NCBI RefSeq assembly: GCF_900609055.1
Contig: NZ_UXAW01000034.1
Coordinates: 1 to 64,000 of the forward strand
Direction: 5' to 3'
DNA from: Pseudogemmobacter humi
Lineage (GTDB): Bacteria; Pseudomonadota; Alphaproteobacteria; Rhodobacterales; Rhodobacteraceae
Length of the DNA: 64,000 bases
The notes under the pieces are model-generated. The model was not told the DNA's origin. It searched no databases and saw only the letters and a list, made by a program, of their open reading frames with translations. Both the position numbers and the translations under genes were made by a program. Positions 26,257 to 35,310 of the stretch are shown here, piece by piece. Each line of letters begins with the position of its first letter. Within the stretch, counting starts at the first letter, position 1.

Positions 26257-29200
26257 TCAGTGCGAGGCCGAGGCCGATGGCCCGAACTGCCGTTCCACAT
26301 CGCGTTTGTGCAGCGCGAAGGACGCATCCGAGCGCGAGATCAGCGTGTAGAACATCGGCACCACGAACAGCGTGAACAGCGTGCCGATCAGAAGCCCGGT
26401 GAAGATCACCAGACCCATTGCCTGCCGCGCGGCGGCGCCCGCGCCGTCGGCGATGATCAGCGGCACCACGGCCAGCGCCATGGCGGCGGTGGTCATCAGG
26501 ATCGGCCGCAGACGGGTCTTCGCCGCCGCGACGATGGCCGCGCGGCGGGACAGCCCGTGCTCCTCGCGCTGCTGGTTGGCGAATTCCACCATCAGGATCC
26601 CGTGTTTGGTGATCAGCCCGATCAGGGTGATCAGCCCCACCTGCGTATAGATGTTCAGGGTCGAGACCCCGAAATACAGCGGCAGGATCGCGCCGAAGAT
26701 CGACAGCGGCACCGACATCATGATGACGAACGGGTCGCGGAAGCTCTCGAACTGCGCCGCCAGCACCAGGTAGATCACCACGATGGCCGCGCCGAAGGCC
26801 AGCAGGATCGTGTTGCCCTCGGATTTCTCCAGCCGCGACTGGCCCGAATAATCGACGAAGAAGCCGTCGGGCAGCACTTCGGCGGTGATCCGCTCCAGCT
26901 CGGCCAGCGCGACGCCGGTCGAAAGCCCGGGCATCGGCATCGCCTGAAGCGTGGCCGAGTTGAGCTGGTTGAACTGCTCGATCGAGGCCGCGCTGACGCC
27001 CGGGTTCAGCGTCACCACCGAGGAAAGCGGCAGCATCGCCCCGGTCGATGAGCGCACGAAGAATTCGCTCAGCCGCTCGGGGTTGTCGCGCCATTCGCGC
27101 GGCACCTGGGTGATGATGTCGTAGCTGTTGGAATCGCGGTCGAACTGCGCCACCGCACCGCCGCCGACCAGAAGGCCCAGCGTCGTGCCGATGTCGCTGA
27201 CCGAGACGCCCAGATTGGCGGCGCGGTCGCGGTCGATGGTCAGCCGCACCTGGGGCGCGTCGAAGGACATGCTGTTCTGCACCACGATGAACATGCCGCT
27301 CTGCATGGCGCGGTTGCGGATCTCGTCGGCGATCTCGACCACGCGCTCGGGCGGATAGATGGTTTGCAGCACCAGCGCGATCGGCAGCCCGCCCCCCGCG
27401 CCCGGCAGCGAGGGCGGCGAGAAGACGTAGCTTTGCAGGCCCGGCGTGCCGTCCAGCGTGGCCTGGATTTCGGCCTGGATCTCGGCCTGGCTGCGGTCGC
27501 GCGCGGCCCAGTCCTTCAGCGCCCAGATGTAGAAGCCGGTGTTCGCCGCCCCGCCCATCCCGGCGACCGAGAAATAGGTCTCCAGTTCGGGGATGTCCTT
27601 GGTGCGGGTGGTCACTTCGTCGGCGAAGGCCTGGGTGTAATCCAGCGTGGCGTAGCGCGGCGCGTTCATCAGCGCGAACAGCGCGCCCTGGTCTTCCTCG
27701 GGCGCGAGTTCCGACGAGGTGTTGAGGAACATGAAGCCGGTGCCGCCCAGAAGCGCCACCACCATCAGGAAGGTGACGGGCCGATAGTCGAGCGACGAGG
27801 ATACCCGCCGCTCATACCAGTTGGAAATCCCGTTCAGCGTGCGGTCGACGATCTTCTGGAACCGCCCCGGCTCGTCATGGCTGAGCAGCCGCGCCGACAT
27901 GGTGGGGGTGATGGTCAGCGCGACCACGCCCGAGATGACCACCGACCCCGCCAGCGTCAGCGCGAATTCGGTGAACAGGGATCCCGTCAGCCCGCCGGTG
28001 AAGGCAAGCGGCGCCAGCACGGCGGCCAGCGTGATCGTCATGGCGATCACCGGGCCGGTGATCTCTTTCATGCCTTTGATCGCGGCCTGCGGCGGCGTCA
28101 TGCCCTCGTCGATATGGCGGTGGATGTTTTCCACCACCACGATGGCGTCGTCCACCACCAGGCCGATGGCCAGCACCATGGCCAGCAGCGTCAGGAGGTT
28201 GATCGAATAGCCAAGCGCCAGCATCACCGCGCAGACCCCGATCAGCGACAAGGGGATCGTGATGATCGGCATGACCACCGAACGGAACGAGCCGAGGAAC
28301 AGCAGGATCACCACCACCACGATCAGCACGGCCTCGGCGATGGTCTTGAACACCTCCCAGATCGAGGCCGAGATGGTCTCGGTGCTGTCGTAGACCATGG
28401 TGATGCTCATGCCGTCGGGCAGCGTTGCCTGAATGCCGGGCAGGGCCTCCAGCACGTTCGAGGCCACGTCGAGCTGGTTCTCGCCCGGGGCAGGGATGAT
28501 GCCGATGAAGGTGCCGGGCTGGCCGCGGAAGGTCACGATCCCGTCCGGCTCGCCCGAGGCCAGTTCCACCCGCGCCACGTCGCGCAGCCGCACGGTGCCG
28601 TTCTCGCCCTGCATCAGCGGCAGTGCGCCGAAGGCCTCGGCGGTCTGGATGGTGGATTCCAGCGTCAGCGCATAGGCGAAATACTCGTTTTCGGTCTTGC
28701 CCGGCGCCGACAGGAAGTTCGAGGCGCGCACCGCCCCCAGCACCTCGGCCGGGGTCACGCCGCGCGCCGAGAGTTGCAGCGGATCCAGCCAGATCCGCAT
28801 GGTGAACTCCTGGCCGCCCAGGATCTCCATCTGCGCGACGCCCTGGATGTTGGTCACGCGCGGGCTGATCACGCGCTCAAGATATTCGTTCAGCTGTTCG
28901 GACGACATATTGGGGTTCTGCACCGCCAGATACATCAGCGCGAACGTCATGCCAGTGCCTTTCAGGATCACCGGATCCTCGGCGTCCGAGGGCAATTGCC
29001 CGCGCACCTGGTTGACCTTGGACATCACCTCGGTCAGCGCGATGTCGGGATTGGCGCCCAGCTTCATCTGCACCGTCACCACCGAGGCCGAGGGCCGCGA
29101 GGCGCTGGTGATGTAATCCACGTTCTCGGTGGTCGAGACTGCCGCCGCGATGGGCGAGGTGATGAAGCCCTGGATCAGATCGGGGCTGGCGCCGGGGTAG

Positions 29201-29349
29201 ATCGTGGTGACGGTGATCACCGATTCCTCGACCTCGGGATATTGCCGCACCGGCAGGTTGAACACCGAGGCAAGACCGAGGAACATGATCAGCGCGGCCA
29301 GCACCGTGGACAGGACGGGGCGGCGGATGAAGATTTCCGAAAAATGCAT
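26257..29349 (-). CDS. RND multidrug efflux permease (AcrB/MexF type)
   Basis: This 1,030-residue inner-membrane proton antiporter has the twelve-helix RND layout and two large periplasmic loops. The TM4 signature LVVDDAIVVVENIHRHI contains the conserved Asp pair used for proton relay. The N-terminus MHFSEIFIRRPVLSTVLAAL is typical of HAE1 pumps, and the C-terminal half ends with GLLIGTLFTLFVVPMFY. It lies 12 bases downstream of its adaptor gene in one operon. No outer-membrane channel gene is adjacent. Confidence 0.94.
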   Translation of the reverse strand: MHFSEIFIRRPVLSTVLAALIMFLGLASVFNLPVRQYPEVEESVITVTTIYPGASPDLIQGFITSPIAAAVSTTENVDYITSASRPSASVVTVQMKLGANPDIALTEVMSKVNQVRGQLPSDAEDPVILKGTGMTFALMYLAVQNPNMSSEQLNEYLERVISPRVTNIQGVAQMEILGGQEFTMRIWLDPLQLSARGVTPAEVLGAVRASNFLSAPGKTENEYFAYALTLESTIQTAEAFGALPLMQGENGTVRLRDVARVELASGEPDGIVTFRGQPGTFIGIIPAPGENQLDVASNVLEALPGIQATLPDGMSITMVYDSTETISASIWEVFKTIAEAVLIVVVVILLFLGSFRSVVMPIITIPLSLIGVCAVMLALGYSINLLTLLAMVLAIGLVVDDAIVVVENIHRHIDEGMTPPQAAIKGMKEITGPVIAMTITLAAVLAPLAFTGGLTGSLFTEFALTLAGSVVISGVVALTITPTMSARLLSHDEPGRFQKIVDRTLNGISNWYERRVSSSLDYRPVTFLMVVALLGGTGFMFLNTSSELAPEEDQGALFALMNAPRYATLDYTQAFADEVTTRTKDIPELETYFSVAGMGGAANTGFYIWALKDWAARDRSQAEIQAEIQATLDGTPGLQSYVFSPPSLPGAGGGLPIALVLQTIYPPERVVEIADEIRNRAMQSGMFIVVQNSMSFDAPQVRLTIDRDRAANLGVSVSDIGTTLGLLVGGGAVAQFDRDSNSYDIITQVPREWRDNPERLSEFFVRSSTGAMLPLSSVVTLNPGVSAASIEQFNQLNSATLQAMPMPGLSTGVALAELERITAEVLPDGFFVDYSGQSRLEKSEGNTILLAFGAAIVVIYLVLAAQFESFRDPFVIMMSVPLSIFGAILPLYFGVSTLNIYTQVGLITLIGLITKHGILMVEFANQQREEHGLSRRAAIVAAAKTRLRPILMTTAAMALAVVPLIIADGAGAAARQAMGLVIFTGLLIGTLFTLFVVPMFYTLISRSDASFALHKRDVERQFGPSASASH

Positions 29350-29361
29350 CGCGCGCGTCCC

Positions 29362-30459
29362 TTATTGGCCGGTAACGGTCAGCGGGACCGAATTGTCGAT
29401 CGCCACCTTGCCGCCCGAGGTCAGCCGGTTCTGGCCCGAGGTGGCGATCCGGTCACCGGCCGAGATGCCCTCGGTCACTTCGATCCGCCCGCCGGCGCGG
29501 CGCCCGAGCTTGACGAAAACCTGTTCCACGATCAGTTCGTCCTCGGCCTCGCCGTCGCGGATCACGAAGATCGTATCGCCGTAAAGGGTAGAGCTGACGG
29601 CGGTCTGCGGCACGGCGATCACGCCGTCTTCCTGCGGCTGGTTGATGGTCACGCGCAGGAACTGGCCCGGAACGATCTGCCCCGAGGGATTGTCCACCTC
29701 GGCCCGGACCGAGACCATCCGCGTGTTCGGATCGACCCGCGGCTCGATCCCGATGATGCGGCCCTGGGCCGAAACGTCGCTGACCTCGCTGTAGACCGTG
29801 ACCGGCCCGCCCATGGTCAGCGCCGCGAGCTGCTGCTCGGGCACCGAGAAATCCACCCGCATCCGCGACAGATCCTGCAAGGTGGCGTAGATCTGGCCGG
29901 GGGCGACATATTCGCCAACCTCGATCCGCGGAATGCCGATCTCTCCGGCGAAGGGCGCGGTCAGTTTCTTGCGGTCGAGCGCGGTCTGGCCCTGGGCCAC
30001 CTGGGCGCGGGCGCTTTCGGTCTGGGCCGCAGCGCTTTCCGTGGCATTGGCCGCCCCGACGCCGCGGTCCTGCAAGGTCTGGGCGCGGTTCGCGTCGGCG
30101 ATGGCGACCTGAAGCGCGGCTTCGGCGGCGGCCAGCGCGGCCTTCTCGCTGTCGTCGTCGATCTGCACCAGTTGCTGGCCTTCGGTCACGCTGTCGTTGG
30201 CGCTGAACATCACCTCACGCACCAGCCCGCCGGATTCGATGGCGAGATCCACGCCCTGGGCCGACAGCGCGGTGCCCACCGCGTCGATCCCGGGCTGCCA
30301 GGTCACCGGCTCTACCGTCTCGGCCGAGACGGGCACCGGCGGCGGCACCATTCCGCCCAGATATTGCGCGATCATCTCGTCGCGAAAGAATTTGAACCAG
30401 ACGATCCCGCCCACGACGAGGCCCAAAAGAATGATCGCAATAATGAGCCGCTTGATCAT
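29362..30459 (-). CDS. RND pump periplasmic adaptor (membrane fusion protein)
   Basis: This 365-residue AcrA/MexE-like adaptor has an N-terminal membrane helix (~4-22), a lipoyl domain (GGLVREVMFSANDSVTEGQ), a short alpha-helical hairpin (~100-140), and a second lipoyl half (LTAPFAGEIGIPRIEVGEYV) with beta-barrel and membrane-proximal domains. It couples the RND permease to an outer-membrane channel. It is the first gene of the two-gene operon. Confidence 0.93.
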   Translation of the reverse strand: MIKRLIIAIILLGLVVGGIVWFKFFRDEMIAQYLGGMVPPPVPVSAETVEPVTWQPGIDAVGTALSAQGVDLAIESGGLVREVMFSANDSVTEGQQLVQIDDDSEKAALAAAEAALQVAIADANRAQTLQDRGVGAANATESAAAQTESARAQVAQGQTALDRKKLTAPFAGEIGIPRIEVGEYVAPGQIYATLQDLSRMRVDFSVPEQQLAALTMGGPVTVYSEVSDVSAQGRIIGIEPRVDPNTRMVSVRAEVDNPSGQIVPGQFLRVTINQPQEDGVIAVPQTAVSSTLYGDTIFVIRDGEAEDELIVEQVFVKLGRRAGGRIEVTEGISAGDRIATSGQNRLTSGGKVAIDNSVPLTVTGQ

Positions 30460-30527
30460 CGATGTCTCCTGCTTCGCGGGCTTCCGGCGGCGTCATGACA
30501 ATAGTCCGGCCGCAACCCGGCATAACT

Positions 30528-30541
30528 GAACTGGTCGGTTC
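30528..30541. promoter_or_regulatory. Possible TetR-type operator upstream of the RND operon
   Basis: GAACTGGTCGGTTC is an imperfect palindrome of the kind bound by TetR/AcrR repressors of efflux operons. It lies about 70 bases upstream of the adaptor start. No TetR gene is present nearby, so the assignment is tentative. Confidence 0.3.
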
Positions 30542-30689
30542 GCTTAGTCAATGCTGCAAAGTTGCACACAGATCCTGGCATTTCCCTGAATAATGGATAG
30601 GGAAATGGCGGCAGATCACAAGCCCGCGCGTGCAATCGGCAAATCCATCCTCTTGATTTCAGCTTTTGCGCCATGTTAGCCCTTGGAAG

Positions 30690-30811
30690 TTCTCAGGGCG
30701 GGGTGAGATTCCCCACCGGCGGTGACAGCCCGCGAGCGCCTTTCTTCGGGAAGGGTCAGCAGATCCGGTGAAATTCCGGGGCCGACGGTATAGTCCGGAT
30801 GAAAGAGAACC
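30690..30811 (+). ncRNA. FMN riboswitch (RFN element)
   Basis: The conserved RFN blocks are visible in order: AGGGCGGGGTGAGATTCCCC, then ACCGGCGGTGACAGCCCGCGAGCGCC, GGTCAGCAGATCCGGTGAAA, TTCCGGGGCCGACGGT and ATAGTCCGGATGAAAGAGAAC. It ends about 80 bases before ribH and should repress it when FMN is plentiful. The expression platform lies in 30,812-30,891; no T-run is present, so control of translation is likelier than transcription termination. Confidence 0.95.
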
Positions 30812-30891
30812 GCGTATGGAACGGGCCTGCCCGGTCATGCGTGGGACATGCTCTGGGACCTGACACGTTAACGCAACGGATAGGTTCCGAA

Positions 30892-31341
30892 ATGACGACC
30901 AAAACTCCCCGTATCGCCTTCATCAAGGCAAGCTGGCACGCCGATATCGTCGATCAGGCGCTGGCCGGGTTCAACGCCGAGGCCGCAAAGCTGCTGCCCG
31001 GCGCGCAGATCGACGCCTTCGCGGTGCCCGGCGCTTTCGAGATGCCGCTGGTGGCGAAGAAACTGGCAAAGACCGGCAGGTATGACGCCATCGTCGCCGC
31101 CGCGCTGGTGGTGGACGGCGGCATCTACCGGCACGACTTCGTCGCCTCGGCCGTGGTCGACGGGCTGATGAACGTCGGGCTGGAAACCGAAGTGCCGGTG
31201 TTCTCGGTTTCGCTGACGCCGCACAATTTCCAGCCGGTGGATTCGCTGGTGAACTATTTCACCGATCATTTCGTGAAGAAGGGCGCCGAGGCCGCCCATG
31301 CGGTGAAGCAGATCCTCGACCTGGAGCCCTCGCTGGCCTGA
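30892..31341 (+). CDS. ribH: 6,7-dimethyl-8-ribityllumazine synthase, type II
   Basis: This 149-residue enzyme condenses 3,4-dihydroxy-2-butanone-4-phosphate with the ribitylamino-pyrimidine in riboflavin synthesis. ALVVDGGIYRHDFVASAVVDGL and VFSVSLTPHNF match the RibH2 class known from Brucella and rhizobia rather than the icosahedral RibH1 class. The start is the ATG at 30,892, after GGATAGG. The open frame upstream is riboswitch sequence. It stands alone, without ribD, ribE or ribBA. Its stop codon directly adjoins that of the convergent dehydrogenase gene (TGATCA). Confidence 0.92.
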   Translation: MTTKTPRIAFIKASWHADIVDQALAGFNAEAAKLLPGAQIDAFAVPGAFEMPLVAKKLAKTGRYDAIVAAALVVDGGIYRHDFVASAVVDGLMNVGLETEVPVFSVSLTPHNFQPVDSLVNYFTDHFVKKGAEAAHAVKQILDLEPSLA

Positions 31342-32991
31342 TCACGCCAGACGCAGGCGGTGGCGGTTTTCCAGCCTCGCTTGCGTCTGGTCCAGTTCCT
31401 GCTGCCGCCGCGCCTCGTCCCAGTGCAGCGCGGCGGCGGTCACGCGGGCGGCTTCGGCAAGGCCCGCCGCGCTCAGCCGCCCGGTCACCGCGAGGGCGGT
31501 GCGCCGCATCACCAGATCGTCCAGATGCACGACCTGCTCATGGCGCACCAGCCAGCCGAGCTCCTGAAGGCTATACTCCGGCGCATCCGCCAGCGGCGAG
31601 GGCGCCGCGCCCTCGGCCATCAGAACCGCGCGCGCGCCGCTGCCGTAGCGCGCCAGCAAGAGGGCGGCGCGTTCCTGGGTGGCGCCGGTCTCGCGCGCCG
31701 CCTGCGCCGCCCAGGCTCCGGGGTCGGCCGGATAATCCCGCCCGCCGCCGATCGGCAGGTCTTGCGTGGACACAAGCCGCGCGCGCCCCAGCCGGGTCAG
31801 CACCAGATCGGTCACCTCCTCGGCGAAACCGCGGAAGGTAGTCCATTTGCCACCCACCAGCGAGACGATGGGCCAGGACCGCGCCCCTTCGGGTTCCGCC
31901 ACCGGGGCGGAATGGTCGCGGCTGATCAGCCCCACCGCCGTTCCGTCCGAGGCCGGCAGCGGCCTTATCCCGGAACAGGCATAGACGATCTGGTCCTGGC
32001 TGAACCGCAACCCCGGCAACAGCCCCGCCAGCGCCTGCATGAAATAGGCGATCTCGTCGTCTTCGCAGCGCACCTCGTCGGGGTTCGCCGCGCGGATGTC
32101 GGTCGAGCCCACCAGCGCCCGGCCGAGATAGTCGAAGACAAGGCAGATCCGCCCGTCGTCGGCTTCGAAATAGATCATCCGCCCGTTCAGCGCCCGGATC
32201 AGCCCGGGGTGGTCCAGGAGGATATGCGAGCCCTTGGTGCCGCCGATCAGCCTGGACGGCGCGCCGAGGGTCTCATTTACCCGGTCGATCCAGGGACCGC
32301 CTGCGTTGATCACGATCTTTGGTCGCAGCGCCAGTTCGCGGCCATCCGCTGCCCGCAGCCGCACCACCGATCCGTCGGTGCCCAACAGCTCTGCATGGTT
32401 CAGCGCCCGCGCGCGAGGTTCGGCGCGCAGCCCGTCCTGGATCAGCTCCAGCACCAGCCGCTCGGGCATCGAGACCTTCGCGTCGTAATAGGTGCCCGCC
32501 GCCACGATCCGCGGCGTCAGCGGCGGGATCTCCCGCAGTGCCCGCGCCCTCGACCACAGCTTGTGCTTCGGCATCACCCGGCGCCGCGCGCCGTGGATGT
32601 CGTAGATCATCAGCCCGATCTTGATCAGCACCGCCCCCCGGCTGCGCGGCGCCGTGGTCGAGCCGAAAAGCGTGCGGATCGCCGCCGGAATCCCCCGCAG
32701 CCAGGAAAAGATCGGGATCACCGTATGCAGCGGATGGACGGCATGGGGCGCGTTTCTCAGCAGGAGATTGCGCTCCAGAGTCGATTGCGCGACCAGGCCG
32801 AATTCGCCGGTCTCCAGATATTTGATCCCGCCATGGATCAGCCGCGACGGCGCCGCCGAAGTGCCGGAACCGAAATCGCCCTTGTCGGCGATCACCACCT
32901 CAAGCCCCTGTTCGCAGAGGTCGCGGAAGCTGCCCGCGCCGTTGATCCCGGCGCCGAGGATCAGCACGTCGATGTCTTTCACGTCAGTCAT
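31342..32991 (-). CDS. GlpD-like FAD-dependent polyol-phosphate dehydrogenase
   Basis: This 549-residue flavoprotein is related to glycerol-3-phosphate dehydrogenase. It has the FAD-binding start VLILGAGINGAGSFRDL, GTSAAPSRLIHGGIKYLETGEF, VINAGGPWIDRVN, VGSTDI and SLVGGKWTTFRGFAEE. It should oxidise a polyol phosphate and pass electrons to quinone. It is the last gene of a leftward unit with an FGGY kinase and a DeoR regulator, its start overlapping the regulator stop (ATGA). It differs clearly from EryB at 42,659, so a separate substrate is likely; glycerol-3-phosphate is the simplest alternative. Confidence 0.8.
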   Translation of the reverse strand: MTDVKDIDVLILGAGINGAGSFRDLCEQGLEVVIADKGDFGSGTSAAPSRLIHGGIKYLETGEFGLVAQSTLERNLLLRNAPHAVHPLHTVIPIFSWLRGIPAAIRTLFGSTTAPRSRGAVLIKIGLMIYDIHGARRRVMPKHKLWSRARALREIPPLTPRIVAAGTYYDAKVSMPERLVLELIQDGLRAEPRARALNHAELLGTDGSVVRLRAADGRELALRPKIVINAGGPWIDRVNETLGAPSRLIGGTKGSHILLDHPGLIRALNGRMIYFEADDGRICLVFDYLGRALVGSTDIRAANPDEVRCEDDEIAYFMQALAGLLPGLRFSQDQIVYACSGIRPLPASDGTAVGLISRDHSAPVAEPEGARSWPIVSLVGGKWTTFRGFAEEVTDLVLTRLGRARLVSTQDLPIGGGRDYPADPGAWAAQAARETGATQERAALLLARYGSGARAVLMAEGAAPSPLADAPEYSLQELGWLVRHEQVVHLDDLVMRRTALAVTGRLSAAGLAEAARVTAAALHWDEARRQQELDQTQARLENRHRLRLA

Positions 32992-33746
32992 TTCACGGGC
33001 ACCAGGGTCAGGGGAACACCGGCCTCGCGCAGTGCGCGGGCGGTGTCCTGGGGAAGCATGTCGTCGGTATAAACCGCGTCGAAATCTCTCAGCCCGGCAA
33101 AGCGGTGCAGCGCGACCCGGCCGAATTTGGAACTGTCGACCAGCAGCACCTTGCGCGCCGCCGCCCGCAGCATCGCCTGTTTGACGCGGGTGACGCGGGC
33201 GTCCTGGATCAAAGCGTCCAGGTCAGAGACGGCCGAGGCCGAACAGATCGCCAGATTGACCCGCAGCCCGGCCAAAGCATTCTCGCAAAGGTGGCCGATG
33301 AAGGCGTTGTAGGTCGGATGATAATCACCGCCGAGCGCGATCAGCTCCAGATCCGGTTGCCCGGCCAGGCGCTGCATCAGCCCGAGGCTGTTCGTCGCCA
33401 CGGTCAGTGGCACCCGCCCCGGCAGGTGCGGACCAAGGGCCGCGGCGGTGGTGGAATCGTCGATCAGCACCGCCTGGCCCGGCAGAATCTCCGCCAGCGC
33501 GGCCCGCGCCAGCGCGGCCTTGGCCTGAGGCGCGCGGCTCTCGCGCCAGGAGAACAGGCTCTCATAGACGCCCGAGGGCTGGGCGCTGACCGCGCCGTGC
33601 AGCTTGCGCAACACGCCCTGGCGGGCCAGTTCCTCGACATGGCGGTGGATCGTCATCCGCGAGACGCCGAAGGCCATGGCCAGATCGTCGGTCCTGACCT
33701 CGCCGCGTTCGATCACATAAGCGGCGATTTCGTCGCGCCGGTTCAT
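32988..33746 (-). CDS. DeoR-family transcriptional regulator, kinase-dehydrogenase unit
   Basis: This 252-residue protein has an N-terminal winged helix (RRDEIAAYVIERGEVRTDDLAMAF, SRMTIHRHVEELARQGVLRK) and a C-terminal DeoR sugar-phosphate-sensing domain (QAVLIDDSTTAAALGPHL, VATNSLGLMQRL, KVLLVDSSKFGRVALHRF). It overlaps the kinase stop and the dehydrogenase start by four bases each, so it is translated as part of the catabolic unit it probably controls. Its effector is likely the phosphorylated polyol. Confidence 0.88.
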   Translation of the reverse strand: MNRRDEIAAYVIERGEVRTDDLAMAFGVSRMTIHRHVEELARQGVLRKLHGAVSAQPSGVYESLFSWRESRAPQAKAALARAALAEILPGQAVLIDDSTTAAALGPHLPGRVPLTVATNSLGLMQRLAGQPDLELIALGGDYHPTYNAFIGHLCENALAGLRVNLAICSASAVSDLDALIQDARVTRVKQAMLRAAARKVLLVDSSKFGRVALHRFAGLRDFDAVYTDDMLPQDTARALREAGVPLTLVPVK

Positions 33747-35257
33747 GTGCTTAAGCCCTCCAGCCGGGGCCAGAGCGGGGCCATCGCCTGCGCGATCTCG
33801 CAATGCAGAGCGTAGCGTTTCGCCATATCCGCGCTGCGGGCGGGATCGGGCCGCCAGGTCCGCCCGAGCGCGGCCAGATCGCGCGGGTCGGCGGTCGGGC
33901 TGTCGAACAGCCCCACGGCCGCACCGGCGCAAAGCGCCGCGCCCCAGGCGGCGGGCTCTTCGGTTTCCGTCACCGTGACCGGCATGGCCAGCACATCGGC
34001 GAAGACCTGGGCGAACAAAGGATTGCGCGAAATGCCCCCGGTCAGCATCGCGGTTTCCGGGCGGAACCCCTCGCGCAGGGCATCGACATGCAGGCGGTGG
34101 TTGAAGGCGATCCCCTCGATCACCGCCCGCAGCATGTCGCCGCGGTTGTGCCAGCCGCGCAGGCCGAGGAACCCCGCCGAGGCCCCCGCGCCATGCGGCG
34201 AGCCGAACAGATAGGGGTGGAACATCAGGCTGGAGTCCCGCCCGAAAGCCGCTTCGATTTCGGGCGTCACCACGGCGTGGAAGCTCTCGCCCGCCGCCTC
34301 GGTCCGGGCGCGGTCCTCGCCGCAGAGCGTATCGAGGAACCAGTCGTAATTCGCTGCCGAGGCGGGCGAGATCGCCATGTTGTTCCATTCGCCGCGCCTG
34401 AGCCCGTTGCGGCAGAACCAGCGCGGGTCGGTCTGCGGGTGCCCGGAAACCGTCTCGTTGATCGAATAGGTGCCGGCGACGATGGCGACCCGGCCCTTGC
34501 CGTGCCCGCCGATCCCGAGCGCCGAGGCCGTCACGTCATGCAGCCCGGCGACCACCGGCGTGCCCGCCCGCAGCCCGGTCAGCGCGGCGGCGGCTTCGGT
34601 CACATGGCCGACGATCTCATCGGGCCGCGCCACCTGGGGCAGGGACAGGGCGCCGAGGCCGTAGAGCGGCAGGATGTCGGGGTGGTAATCCTGGCTGGTG
34701 ACTTCGGTGAAAGAGGTGCTGGCCTCGGTCAGATCGGTGCCGATCGTGCCGGTCAGGCAGTAACGCAGCCAGTCTTTGCAGGCGAGAACATGCGCGATGC
34801 GGGCGAACCGCTCCGGCTCGTTGTCCCGTATCCAGGCCAGCAGCGCCGCCGGGGCCGAGGCATGCGGCATCTGCCCCGTCAGGGTCAGCGCCCGCGCGGC
34901 AGTCCCGTCCGCCGCCCACAGATCCGCAACCGCCCCCGCCCGGCTGTCGAGCGAGAGGATGCCGTTTCCGAGCGGCGCGCCCTCGCGGTCCAGCAGATAA
35001 AGCCCGTCGCCATGGGCGGTCGCCGCCACCGCCACGATGTCGCCAGCGCGGCCCGAGTTTTCCAGCGCCTCGGCCACCGCTTCCGCCGTCGCGCGCCACA
35101 GCGCCGCCATATCGCGCTCGACATGATGCGGGCGAGGCATGATCTGCGGCAGCCGCCGCCGCGCCACCGCAAGCGCCCGGCCGGTGGCGTCGAACACCAC
35201 CGCCTTGGTCACGGTCAGCCCGTTGTCGATCCCGAGAAGGCAGGGGGTGGCAGTCAT
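33743..35257 (-). CDS. FGGY-family carbohydrate kinase (second polyol or ketose kinase)
   Basis: This 504-residue FGGY kinase has the phosphate loop LLGIDNGLTVTKAVVFD, the nucleotide site IVAGTYSINE, and TAMLTGGISRNPLFAQVFAD with EEPAAWGAALCAG. The pattern GDGLYLLDREGAPLGNGILSLDSRA recalls the LyxK/YiaP L-xylulose kinase branch more than GlpK or EryA. The ATG at 35,257 has GGAG six bases upstream; the ATG five codons earlier lacks such a site. A perfect 17-bp palindrome lies 36 bases upstream of the start. The substrate is unknown. Confidence 0.82.
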   Translation of the reverse strand: MTATPCLLGIDNGLTVTKAVVFDATGRALAVARRRLPQIMPRPHHVERDMAALWRATAEAVAEALENSGRAGDIVAVAATAHGDGLYLLDREGAPLGNGILSLDSRAGAVADLWAADGTAARALTLTGQMPHASAPAALLAWIRDNEPERFARIAHVLACKDWLRYCLTGTIGTDLTEASTSFTEVTSQDYHPDILPLYGLGALSLPQVARPDEIVGHVTEAAAALTGLRAGTPVVAGLHDVTASALGIGGHGKGRVAIVAGTYSINETVSGHPQTDPRWFCRNGLRRGEWNNMAISPASAANYDWFLDTLCGEDRARTEAAGESFHAVVTPEIEAAFGRDSSLMFHPYLFGSPHGAGASAGFLGLRGWHNRGDMLRAVIEGIAFNHRLHVDALREGFRPETAMLTGGISRNPLFAQVFADVLAMPVTVTETEEPAAWGAALCAGAAVGLFDSPTADPRDLAALGRTWRPDPARSADMAKRYALHCEIAQAMAPLWPRLEGLST

Positions 35258-35293
35258 GGCGCGCTCCGTCATCCGACGAAGTTACCATTGCAT

Positions 35294-35310
35294 GATGTTA
35301 AATTAACATC
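35294..35310. promoter_or_regulatory. Perfect 17-bp palindrome, probable DeoR-type operator
   Basis: GATGTTAA-A-TTAACATC sits between two genes encoding or controlled by DeoR proteins and overlaps the stop codon of the upstream regulator gene. The ATGTTNNNNNNAACAT shape recalls operators of GlpR/DeoR-type repressors. It could control the kinase/DeoR/dehydrogenase unit. Confidence 0.6.

Noticed and set aside
27364-30498. 1,044-codon open frame on the plus strand opposite the RND pump genes
   Set aside because: It is antisense to two certain genes, has a low-complexity Arg/His/Gln/Gly-rich composition typical of mirrored GC-rich codons, and lacks a ribosome site.
31342-32991. Annotation as ordinary housekeeping glpD
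   Set aside because: It is coupled to an LyxK-like kinase and a DeoR gene within a polyol locus and has no glpF or glpK beside it; glycerol-3-phosphate stays possible, so only the family is stated.
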